Origin: CAZXFA01 sp964640085
GTDB lineage: Bacteria > Actinomycetota > UBA4738 > HRBIN12
Assembly (NCBI GenBank): GCA_964640085.1
Contig: CAZXFA010000034.1
Span: 1 to 22,165 of the forward strand
Reading direction: 5' to 3'
Length of the DNA stretch: 22,165 nt
Shown: positions 15,582 to 22,165 of the stretch, in pieces
Layout: each line of letters starts with the position of its first letter
Numbering within the stretch: the first letter of the stretch is position 1
The notes under the pieces: model-generated
Database searches by the model: none
The model's input: only the letters and a program-made list of their open reading frames with translations
What the model was told of the DNA's origin: nothing
Translations under genes and position numbers: made by a program

Positions 15582-16112
15582 ATGGACGACGCGAAGGCGA
15601 TGATCCGGCTCCTGGACGCCGACGGGCCCGATCCGGAGCGGGCGGACGGGCTGATGCAGTTCGGATGGCTCATCGGCTCGTGGGACATCGACGTCACGTA
15701 CTGGGACCACGACGGGAACGAGACCGCTCGGCGCCGGGGGGAGTGGCACTTCGGGTGGGTGCTCCAGGGCCGCGCGATCCAGGACGTGATCTTCGGCCCC
15801 CCGCTCGAGGAGCAGGAACGCACCGGAGAGCCGGCGCGCGAGTACGGCACGACGCTCCGGCTCTACGACCCGAGGACGGACACGTGGCGGGTGTCGTTCT
15901 TCGCGCCGATCTCGGGGACGATCGTCGACCTGACCGCCCGTCGCGACGGCGACACGATCGTGCTCGAGGGTATAGAGCCGAGCGGGATGCTCGACCGCTG
16001 GATCTTCTCCGACATCGCTCCGGACTCGTTCACCTGGACCGGGCACGAGTCTGTGGACGACGGCCGGACGTGGCCGCTCGTGGAGCGGATGCAGGCGCGA
16101 CGTCGCCGCTGA
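15582..16112 (+). CDS. Uncharacterised protein, probably beta-barrel (lipocalin/DUF1579-like)
   Basis: 176 aa with no signal peptide. The pattern of short strands and conserved-looking GSWDIDVTYWD, GEWHFGWVLQGRAIQDVI, TTLRLYDPRTDTWRVSFF and SFTWTGHESVDDGRTW recalls small bacterial proteins annotated DUF1579 or lipocalin-like. I cannot confirm the family. It probably binds a small ligand, but no catalytic motif is seen. It follows the AraC-type regulator by 11 nt and is a likely partner or target of that regulator. The start at 15582 is supported by the -10 box 7 nt upstream and by the protein motif beginning soon after. Confidence 0.82.
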   Translation: MDDAKAMIRLLDADGPDPERADGLMQFGWLIGSWDIDVTYWDHDGNETARRRGEWHFGWVLQGRAIQDVIFGPPLEEQERTGEPAREYGTTLRLYDPRTDTWRVSFFAPISGTIVDLTARRDGDTIVLEGIEPSGMLDRWIFSDIAPDSFTWTGHESVDDGRTWPLVERMQARRRR

Positions 16113-16196
16113 GCGGCGGTCAGGTGCCTTCATCCGGTTCGCCTTCGAGGCGCGCTCACGATCGTTCGCATCCACTTAGGAGCGATCGCCCGACAC

Positions 16197-16210
16197 GGTC
16201 AGACCTCCTC
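16197..16210. repeat. GGTCRGACCTYYTC motif copy
   Basis: GGTCAGACCTCCTC, with the near-palindromic core GGTCNGACC. Similar 14-mers lie at 14330-14343 (GGTCGGACCTCTTC) and 16743-16756 (GGTCAGACCTTCTC), all in intergenic DNA. It could be an operator or a repeat-family fragment. Confidence 0.35.
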
Positions 16211-16236
16211 CTCCTGCCGGGACTTCAACACTCTGC

Positions 16237-16320
16237 GTGCCCTCAGCGCGAACCGAACGAAAGGGACGAAAGCCGGCGAGTGCGTTCATGCAGGCCCAAG
16301 CGACGTACGGCCTCGGAACT
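16237..16320 (+). repeat. Copy 1 of an ~80-nt structured dispersed element
   Basis: It shares with copy 2 (20611-20695) the stretches GTGCCC, CGAACCG, ACGAAAGGGACGAAAGC (17 nt identical), TGCGTTC-TGCAGG, GACGTACGG and a following CT. It can form UGCG-UUCA-UGCA (16281-16292) and AGGCC/GGCCT (16292-16296 with 16309-16313). The second stem differs in sequence from its counterpart in copy 2 yet still pairs. The outer stem is weak here (CGAG/CTCG only). It lies about 125 nt past the stop of the DUF1579-like gene and about 670 nt past the cyclase stop. No gene starts shortly downstream on either strand. Confidence 0.6.
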
Positions 16321-16742
16321 TGAGGGAGGCCACTGATCGATCCAACCTCCCGATCGCGCAGCCGACGAGTCTCGCCTCGCGTGAAGCCAGCCACATGTGA
16401 TGACCCGGAACTCTTGGCGATAGTGAAGCCACCGCTCTGAAGGATCCGGAGAGGAGACTCCACGATTCGTCCCCAGTGCCTGGACGTGGCGCCCGCCGAC
16501 GTCCAGGTGGTCACGCTGCCCTGGCACGGGTTCTGACTGGTACCAGCATCGAGAACCACGACAACCCCCACCCAGACCCTCAAACACGGGCCGTCCACCA
16601 CGGCTACAACTCGTGGCGCTCGCGCATCATGGCGAGTGATTTAGCGGCGCGGAGGAGGGCTCAGGATGAATGGGCAGCGCACCGAGCGGGCGATGCGGTA
16701 GCCCGTGGGATCCTCATGCCCGCGCACGCCGATTCGCCGACA

Positions 16743-16779
16743 GGTCAGACCTTCTCGGACGGAACCGCTCGGTCTGACC
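16743..16779. repeat. Perfect 9-bp inverted repeat of GGTCAGACC
   Basis: GGTCAGACC (16743-16751) and its complement GGTCTGACC (16771-16779) are separated by 19 nt. Each arm is itself a near-palindrome, so this may be two operator sites or the stem of a hairpin. A small possible gene begins 17 nt later at 16796. Confidence 0.55.
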
Positions 16780-16795
16780 GCTGCGGGCGACGGAT

Positions 16796-16978
16796 GTGAC
16801 CGGATTCAGCAGCTACCGCCAGCTTGCTCTCCACCTGGACGATCCTGTGAACGCCCTGCTGCTGTCCGGGCTCGGGTCGGTGCGAAAGGGGCTGCACCAG
16901 ACCCGAACCCTCCTCCTCGGGCTGTTCGCCACGGTGGTAGCGATGGGTGGCTGGGTCTTGGCTGCCGCCCATCTCTGA
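16796..16978 (+). CDS. Possible small membrane protein (60 aa)
   Basis: A GTG-initiated 60-aa frame. Its C-terminal half, LLLGLFATVVAMGGWVLAAA, is a convincing single membrane helix, and the N-terminal half is polar. The ribosome binding site is weak. Its end is close to and convergent with the cyclase gene (stop at 16995). It could be a real small protein or chance. No family is known to me. The rest of the 16113-16795 stretch holds only the repeats listed. Confidence 0.3.
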   Translation: MTGFSSYRQLALHLDDPVNALLLSGLGSVRKGLHQTRTLLLGLFATVVAMGGWVLAAAHL

Positions 16979-16994
16979 TCAGGCTTCGGAGTCC

Positions 16995-19900
16995 TCAGGA
17001 CGTCTGCGCCATCGATCGGCGAAGCAGCTCGTCCGCCTCGTCGAGCGGCCGGCGGGCGCCGAGCCCCAACAGGATATCCCTGGCCCTTCGGAGCTCCTCT
17101 CCTGCGTCCTGGTCCAGCGTCAGCCGGCACCGGCCGGCTCCCAACCGAGCCAGTCCCTCCTCCAGCACGAACGGGAACTCCCTCCACGCCTCGGCCGCCT
17201 CTGCGTACAGGTCCGACGCGTCCTCGATCGAGCCGTTCGCCTCCGCCAGCACCGCCCTGGCTGTGAGCACCCCGTGGTGCTCGCGGGGTGCGTTCGGCTC
17301 CAACCGCTCGAGGAGCCGATCCACCAAGGCGACCCGTCCGGTCGTCGAGCAGAGCCGGGCTACGTCCATCACATGGAAGAAATTGAAGAACGCGTAGTCC
17401 GCGCCCATCACCATGTCCACCAGCTCGTCCACCAGCGCCACGGCCTGAGCTTGGTCTCCCTCCGATTCACGGATCACTGCACCGATGGCCAGCGCCGGCA
17501 TGAGCACCTGCGGATCACGGATCTCCCGGGCCAGGGGTAGGAACCGTGCGAGCCGCGTCACCGCCTCCGTTACGTGCCCGCGCCACAGCAGCACCTGTGC
17601 GGCGTAGGACGCGGCCACCGTCTCCATGTAGCGGCCCCCGAGTTCCCGTCCCCACGACACGATGTCGTCCTCCAGGGAGAGCAACTCGTCCCACCGTCCG
17701 AGGTCGAACAGCATCCACATGCTCTCGGACTGTCCCCAGTAGAACGGCGCCATGATCCCGTGGTCCTTTGCCCACTCGACGCCCTCGCGCATCATGTCGA
17801 GCCCTGCCTGAGGTCCCTGGGCCACCCACAGGAAATTGGCCAGGTTCCCCTTGGCCCGATACGTGTCCTGCCCAAGGCCCAGTTCCACGCAGATGTTGAC
17901 GGCATCCCTGGTGTCCTCGATCCCGCCATAATCGCCGAGATCGCCGCGGGCGATGCCCCGGAGCTGGAGCGCTCGTTGGACCTGCTCGCGATTGCCGAGT
18001 CGCCTGGCCAAGTCGAGCGTCCGGGTCGACCATTCGAGGCACTGGCGCGCCCGCCCCGCCAGCATGTGGTTCGTCGACACCTGTAGATAGACCTGGACCA
18101 CGTCGGCGCTCGGTGGCTGGGTCTCTACCAGCCGGGCGGCTTCGGCGGTGGCGGCCTCGCTCCGCTCGGTGCCGGCCTGCCATCGGTAGACAAACGCCAG
18201 CCTGGACAGCGCCACCGCGGCTCGGAGGTTCTCGCCGGCCCGCCGGAGCTCCTCCACCGCGTTCTCGTATTGACCGATGGCCTCGCTGATGGACCCAGCC
18301 AAGAAAGTGGCCTCGGCTCGCTTCGCCCGGATCTCGCCGCGGAGCGGATCATCTGCTCCGAACAACGGCGTGGCACGCTCGTAGTAGGAGACCGCACGGG
18401 CCACGTCCAGGTTCATGGCCCGGTCGCCAGCCAGCACCAGGAACCGGCGGGCCCTCTCCTCCAGCTGCCCGACATCCTCGGCGCCGGCCGCTCGGGCGAG
18501 CTCCAGCGCCCGCTCGTAGTGATGGGCCAGGAGCTCGGCGTGGTCGAACACCCGATCGCCGGCGACGGCTTCGAGCCACTCGGCCACCCCGCGGTGCTTC
18601 GCCGCCCGGGCCGCCCGTGGGATCTGGCCGTAGGCCACGTCTCGAATCAGGATGTGCCAGAACGAATACTCCGCCTGGCCCTGCATCGAAGGCGTGCGGG
18701 CCGGCCGCAGGAGCTGCTTTCGAGCCAGCTCGTGCAGTCCATGCCGCACGTCGCCCTCGTCGCGGCCGCCCGTCGACGCGAGGGTCCCGGACCAGAACAC
18801 CTTCCCGACCACGGAGGCGTCCTGGAGCAGGGCCTTGGCGTCGGGTGCCAGCGTGTCCAGCCGGGCGGCGATGATGCCGTGCACGCTTTCGGGCAGCGGG
18901 ATGTCCGCGCCTGGAGCGATGGAGGCGGTTCGCCCTCGGTGCACCAGAATCCTGCGGTCTACGAGCATCCGGACGAACTCCTCCGCGTACAACGGGTTGC
19001 CACCCGAGCGCTCGATCAGGGCGGTCTGGGTCTCGGCCGGGAGTAGGGCCTCCGAGAGCAGTGCGGACACGAGCTGCGCGGTCTCCACCGAGGTGAGCGC
19101 AGAGAGCGCGATGGTGGCCGAATTGCCGGTGCCGCCGCCCCAGCCGGGCTTGCGTTCGAAGAGCTCGGGCCGAGCCGTGCACACCAGGACCATCGACACG
19201 CCGGTCGACCACTCCACCACGTGTTCGACGAAATCGAGCATGGCGCCGTCCGCCCAGTGGATGTCCTCGAACGCCAACACCAGGGGACCTTCGGAGGCCA
19301 TCGCTTCGAGGAAGGCCCGCCACGCGGCGAAGGACTCGTCGAGCTGGGCCGGCCCGCCGGATTCGGGGTGGAGGCCGATCAATGGAAGGAGGCGGGAGCG
19401 AAGCCACCTTCGTTGCGATGGATTCTCCGACGCGGCGTCGACCGCCTCGGAAAGCCTTCCCCCGGCCTCCTCGGGGTCGTCGGTCTCTAGCACGCCGGCC
19501 TGGGCCTTCATGATCTCCCCGAGCGCCCAGAAGGTGATCCCGTCGCCGTACGGAAGGCACCGGCCTTGTCGCCAGGTCACCGGTTCCGCTCGAGCGTCCA
19601 CCAGCTGGTGGAACTCCCACAACAGCCTGGACTTTCCGACCCCCGGCTCCCCGGAGATGGTCACGAGTTGGACGCTGGACTCCTCGAGCGCGCGGTCGAA
19701 CAGCCCTTCCAGCAGGGACATTTCGCGGGAGCGGCCGACCAGGGGGGTCGAAGCCCGCTGCTCGACGTCCACACGCAGCGGACTCCGGGCGGCCACCGCG
19801 CGCCACGAGTGGACCGGTTGTGCCTTCCCCTTGAGTGGTACCGGCTCCAGCGGTTCGTAGTCGACGGCGTCGCGGGTGGCTCGATGGGTCATCTCACCGA

Positions 19901-20435
19901 CCACCACCGTTCCCGGCTGGGCCACCTGCTGGAGCCGGGACGCCGTGTTCACCACGTCGCCGGCCACGAGGCCCTCACCTAGCTCGGGCCTGGCTCCGAG
20001 GGTGACGACGGCTTCCCCCGTGTTCACGCCGACCCTGACGGAGAGGTTGAGCTCCGGGCGCTCCTGATTCGTCTGTCCTATCAGCTCGGTGATGCGCAGG
20101 GCCGCCCTCACCGCGCGTTCGGGGTCGTCGTCGTGGGCCACCGGCGCGCCGAACACCGCCATGACCGCGTCACCGATGAACTTCTCCACGGTGCCTTCGA
20201 ATCGCTCGATCTCGCGGCGCACCACGTCGTGGTACGCCCGAAGGGTGGCCCGCACGTCCTCGGGATCCGCCCGCTCGGACCTAGACGTGAACCCGACCAG
20301 GTCGCAGAACAGGACCGAGATGACCTTGCGCTCCTCGCGGTCTTCGGAGACGGTCCCCGGCAGGGGCGTGCCGCACTTCCCGCAGAACCGAAAGCCGTCC
20401 GGGTTCTCCTGCCCGCAGCGTGGACAGCGCGGCAT
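16995..20435 (-). CDS. Zinc-ribbon / class III nucleotidyl cyclase / AAA ATPase / TPR-like signalling protein
   Basis: 1146 aa. Residues 1-22 form a zinc ribbon (CPRC, then CGKC). A class III cyclase domain spans ~35-215 with the full catalytic set: Asp45 (FCDLVGFT) and Asp89 (KFIGDAVMAVFG) for metals, Lys85 and Asp160 for the base, Asn163 and Arg167 (GDVVNTASR) for the transition state. An ATPase of the AAA_16 type follows from ~230: Walker A GEPGVGKS (262-269) and a Walker-B-like LVLAFEDIHWAD near 390, with a NPLYAEEFVR sensor region. The C-terminal ~500 residues are alpha-helical TPR-like repeats. This architecture is frequent in Actinomycetota and is thought to make cAMP in response to unknown partners. 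No membrane helices are present. TAGACT ends 6 nt before the ATG, fitting a leaderless transcript. The gene is flanked by two same-orientation copies of the ~80-nt element. Confidence 0.93.
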   Translation of the reverse strand: MPRCPRCGQENPDGFRFCGKCGTPLPGTVSEDREERKVISVLFCDLVGFTSRSERADPEDVRATLRAYHDVVRREIERFEGTVEKFIGDAVMAVFGAPVAHDDDPERAVRAALRITELIGQTNQERPELNLSVRVGVNTGEAVVTLGARPELGEGLVAGDVVNTASRLQQVAQPGTVVVGEMTHRATRDAVDYEPLEPVPLKGKAQPVHSWRAVAARSPLRVDVEQRASTPLVGRSREMSLLEGLFDRALEESSVQLVTISGEPGVGKSRLLWEFHQLVDARAEPVTWRQGRCLPYGDGITFWALGEIMKAQAGVLETDDPEEAGGRLSEAVDAASENPSQRRWLRSRLLPLIGLHPESGGPAQLDESFAAWRAFLEAMASEGPLVLAFEDIHWADGAMLDFVEHVVEWSTGVSMVLVCTARPELFERKPGWGGGTGNSATIALSALTSVETAQLVSALLSEALLPAETQTALIERSGGNPLYAEEFVRMLVDRRILVHRGRTASIAPGADIPLPESVHGIIAARLDTLAPDAKALLQDASVVGKVFWSGTLASTGGRDEGDVRHGLHELARKQLLRPARTPSMQGQAEYSFWHILIRDVAYGQIPRAARAAKHRGVAEWLEAVAGDRVFDHAELLAHHYERALELARAAGAEDVGQLEERARRFLVLAGDRAMNLDVARAVSYYERATPLFGADDPLRGEIRAKRAEATFLAGSISEAIGQYENAVEELRRAGENLRAAVALSRLAFVYRWQAGTERSEAATAEAARLVETQPPSADVVQVYLQVSTNHMLAGRARQCLEWSTRTLDLARRLGNREQVQRALQLRGIARGDLGDYGGIEDTRDAVNICVELGLGQDTYRAKGNLANFLWVAQGPQAGLDMMREGVEWAKDHGIMAPFYWGQSESMWMLFDLGRWDELLSLEDDIVSWGRELGGRYMETVAASYAAQVLLWRGHVTEAVTRLARFLPLAREIRDPQVLMPALAIGAVIRESEGDQAQAVALVDELVDMVMGADYAFFNFFHVMDVARLCSTTGRVALVDRLLERLEPNAPREHHGVLTARAVLAEANGSIEDASDLYAEAAEAWREFPFVLEEGLARLGAGRCRLTLDQDAGEELRRARDILLGLGARRPLDEADELLRRSMAQTS

Positions 20436-20441
20436 GACCGC

Positions 20442-20447
20442 AGTCTA
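20442..20447 (-). promoter_or_regulatory. Candidate -10 box (TAGACT) of the cyclase gene
   Basis: Read on the minus strand, TAGACT ends 6 nt before the ATG at 20435, and no Shine-Dalgarno is present. This is the fourth gene in the window with this arrangement. Confidence 0.45.
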
Positions 20448-20562
20448 GTCGGGGCTTCCCACCTGATAGCCGTCACCGCGCGATTCCCTCACTCGGGCGG
20501 GCGGCCGCGGACGCCGCCGATCACTCGTCCGGGTAGCGCTGGCCAACAACCTGGCCACAAGA

Positions 20563-20592
20563 ACGGCCCTCTCGAACCGCCGGGAGGGCCGT
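20563..20592. terminator. Perfect 9-bp hairpin beside repeat copy 2
   Basis: ACGGCCCTC (20563-20571) and GAGGGCCGT (20584-20592) pair across a 12-nt loop. On the minus strand the stem is followed by TTCTTGT, a weak T-rich tail, so it could end a minus-strand transcript that includes repeat copy 2, about 115 nt before the cyclase promoter. On the plus strand no T-tract follows. Confidence 0.5.
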
Positions 20593-20610
20593 CTGCGCTG
20601 GTAGATGTAA

Positions 20611-20695
20611 GTGCCCCCGTGCCGAACCGGACGAAAGGGACGAAAGCTGCCTCATGCGTTCGTGCAGGTAGGACGACGTACGGTCCTGAGGCATG
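20611..20695 (+). repeat. Copy 2 of an ~80-nt structured dispersed element
   Basis: The better-folded copy. TGCCTCA (20648-20654) pairs perfectly with TGAGGCA (20687-20693). This encloses UGCG-UUCG-UGCA (20655-20666, a G-U-closed UUCG hairpin) and a second hairpin GGAC/GTCC (20671-20674 with 20683-20686). Upstream, ACGAAAGGGACGAAAGC is identical to copy 1. CTCATGC (20651-20657) could instead pair with GCATGAG (20691-20697), so two exclusive folds exist. It lies in the 570-nt non-coding stretch between the cyclase and aminotransferase genes. The 20700-21004 part of that stretch holds nothing else recognised. Confidence 0.65.
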
Positions 20696-21004
20696 AGCGC
20701 GATCCCGATTCCCGAATGCCGGAGGCCGAGCGAACAGCGCTCGAACCACAAGGCGCCGGGTCAGCGGGTGTGGATGAGCGCCCGCGAGTCAGGTCGGGCC
20801 GCGTGACCGCACGCCGGGTCCTCGAAGCCCGGCTTGTCAAGGCGAACCATCCCGCTGGACGTCCACCGGACCGGAGAAGCTCATTACCGCCATCCTCGAG
20901 GGTCTCCACGCCTTCGAGACCGATGCTGAAACAGGCCGAGATTACTCGGTCGGCGACCGTCGTGGTGGGGCGCTCCGACGTCTGGACAAGCGGCGGCTGG
21001 CCGC

Positions 21005-22165
21005 TCAGCGGTCGAGCGAGTCGAGCACCTCCCCGAGCATGGCGACGAGGCGGTCGGCGTGCTCGTGGGCGAACACAAGCGGTGGGCGGATCTTGAGGAC
21101 GTTGCCGTCGGGCCCGGTCGTGCCGATCAGGATGCCCCGGTCTCGCATGGCGTTCGCGACAGCGGCGGTTTCGCCGCCGGCGGGCTCCCTGCGCGCTCGG
21201 TCGTGGACGAGCTCGACCCCGGTCAGCAGACCCATGCCGCGGACGTCGCCGATCGCGTGGTGCCGCTCGGCGAGCTCGCGCAGGCCGGCGCGTAGGTGGT
21301 CGCCGATCTCGACCGCGTGCCGCGCGAGGTCCTCGTCCTCGAGCACGTCGAGCACCGCGAGTGCGGCCGCGCACGCGACCGGGTTGCCGCCGAACGTGCT
21401 GAAGAACTCGCGCTTTGATCCGAACCGCTCGATCACCTCGCGGCGGGTGATGACCGCCGCGACCGGGTGGCCGTTGCCCATCGGCTTGCCGAGCGTGACG
21501 ACGTCGGGGACGATGCCGGCGGCCTCGAATCCCCACGGCGTCCCCAGCCGGCCGAACCCGGCCTGCACCTCGTCGGCGACGAACAGCGCGCCGACCTCGC
21601 GCGCACGGCGGACGACGCCCTGGAGGTACTCGGGCGGCGGCATCGGGATCCCGTCGCTCGTGAAGCCCGTGTCCATCAGCACCATCGCCGGGCTGAAGCC
21701 TCGGTCCCGTAGTTCCCCGAACGATCCATCGAGGTGCGCGGCGTAGGCCTCGGCCCACCCGGGCTCTTCGCGGCGATGAGGCCCGCGGTACCCGTCGGGG
21801 GCGGGAACCGTCACGACGTGCGAGGGCTCCTCACCGGCGACCCACTCCTCCGGCGTGAACGCGTGGATCGCGGTGCTGACGCCGTGATAGGCGTAGGCGG
21901 TCACGACGCCGCCGGCCTCCGCGAGGGCTCCGCCGGCCGTCGCGGTCGCCAGGCGCCAGGCGAGGTCGTTCGCCTCGCTCCCGGAGTTGACGAACACACA
22001 CGTGTCGAGCCCCTCGGGCATCGAGGCGGTGAGCCGTTCGGCCAGCTCGACGACGTTCTCGTGAAGGTAGCGGGTGTTGGTGTTGAGGGTGGCGGCCTGG
22101 CGCGTGATCGCCTCGACCACTCGTGGATGGCAGTGCCCGACGACCGGGACGTTGTTGTACGCGTC
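21005..22165 (-). CDS. Class III PLP-dependent aminotransferase-fold enzyme, N-terminus outside the window
   Basis: The visible 386 residues are the central and C-terminal parts of a class III enzyme. The frame is open to the window edge and begins DAYNNVPVVGHCHPRVV. Motifs are LNTNTRYLHEN, CVFVNSGSEANDLAWRLA (PLP phosphate site), AYHG, VADEVQAGFGRLG (Asp that binds the pyridine N), TLGKPMGNGHPVAAV with the PLP Lys, FGGNPVACAA and IRPPLVFAHEHADRL near the end. The 'NNVPVVGHCHP...LNTNTRYLHE' pattern is typical of the ethanolamine-phosphate / phosphohydroxylysine phospho-lyase branch, in which many bacterial members are fused to an N-terminal phosphotransferase-like domain. The exact substrate and any fusion cannot be judged because the 5' part is missing. 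Stop TGA is at 21007-21005. Confidence 0.9.
   Translation of the reverse strand, partial: DAYNNVPVVGHCHPRVVEAITRQAATLNTNTRYLHENVVELAERLTASMPEGLDTCVFVNSGSEANDLAWRLATATAGGALAEAGGVVTAYAYHGVSTAIHAFTPEEWVAGEEPSHVVTVPAPDGYRGPHRREEPGWAEAYAAHLDGSFGELRDRGFSPAMVLMDTGFTSDGIPMPPPEYLQGVVRRAREVGALFVADEVQAGFGRLGTPWGFEAAGIVPDVVTLGKPMGNGHPVAAVITRREVIERFGSKREFFSTFGGNPVACAAALAVLDVLEDEDLARHAVEIGDHLRAGLRELAERHHAIGDVRGMGLLTGVELVHDRARREPAGGETAAVANAMRDRGILIGTTGPDGNVLKIRPPLVFAHEHADRLVAMLGEVLDSLDR

Noticed and set aside
14423..15850. A 475-aa minus-strand open frame over the AraC-type gene.
   Set aside because: A shadow of two well-supported plus-strand genes with low-complexity translation and no domain.
16476..16799. 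A 107-aa plus-strand frame in the non-coding stretch after the DUF1579-like gene.
   Set aside because: It has no start signal or family and runs through the GGTCAGACC repeat. Codon use is not gene-like.
16995..20435. Reading the cyclase-ATPase protein as a new defence system.
   Set aside because: The zinc-ribbon/cyclase/AAA/TPR-like architecture is a common actinobacterial regulator type, and no effector gene sits next to it.
20563..20592. A tRNA-like element, because the minus strand contains GGTTCGA near a stem.
   Set aside because: No acceptor, D or anticodon arms can be built around it. It is a simple hairpin.
16237..20695. Cyclic-di-GMP (GEMM-I) riboswitch, because AGGGACGAAAGC resembles the GGGACGCAAAGC core of that class.
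   Set aside because: The core lacks a base, the rest of the GEMM consensus (including the tetraloop receptor) is absent, and no gene starts downstream on the plus strand of either copy.

Overview
The window is high-GC DNA from a bacterium that looks like an uncultivated member of the Actinomycetota. The evidence is strong G/C third positions, GTG/TTG starts, an Ser/Thr kinase and FHA module, a zinc-ribbon/cyclase/ATPase regulator of actinobacterial type, and several genes whose start codon sits 6-7 nt after a TANNNT box, as in leaderless transcripts. A run of exactly 100 N at 12984-13083 marks a scaffold join, so this is a draft or metagenome assembly. No taxon can be named from the sequence alone.

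Left part (1-4900, minus strand): a large secreted multi-domain protein (MopE-like metal-binding motif, tandem beta-rich repeats, SdrD-type B domain), a membrane-anchored SRPBCC protein, a six-helix membrane protein, and the eroded C-terminal end of a tyrosine integrase. Next (4900-9350): a 60-aa Cys protein divergent from an intact AMP-forming acetyl-CoA synthetase with a small companion gene, then a heavily frameshifted IS transposase remnant whose end overlaps the stop codon of an oppositely oriented YecM-like VOC protein.

Middle (9800-14100): a decayed RibD-C/dihydrofolate-reductase-like gene faces an intact relative, with strong hairpins between them. A one-TM Ser/Thr kinase follows. It has an ATC codon where its start should be and an altered glycine loop. 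It is divergent from an unknown gene that runs into the gap, and beyond the gap lies a one-TM FHA protein, so the three probably form one phospho-signalling neighbourhood.

Right part (14700-22165): an AraC-type regulator and a closely following uncharacterised gene (both apparently leaderless), then about 0.9 kb of non-coding DNA, a 1146-aa zinc-ribbon/class III cyclase/AAA/TPR-like regulator, another 0.57 kb non-coding stretch, and the C-terminal part of a class III PLP enzyme that runs off the window. The two non-coding stretches flanking the cyclase gene each carry one copy, in the same orientation, of a conserved ~80-nt element that can fold as a branched RNA. This is the least explained signal in the window.

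No CRISPR array, tRNA or rRNA was recognised. No complete multi-gene defence or biosynthetic system is evident. The mobile-element content consists only of remnants.
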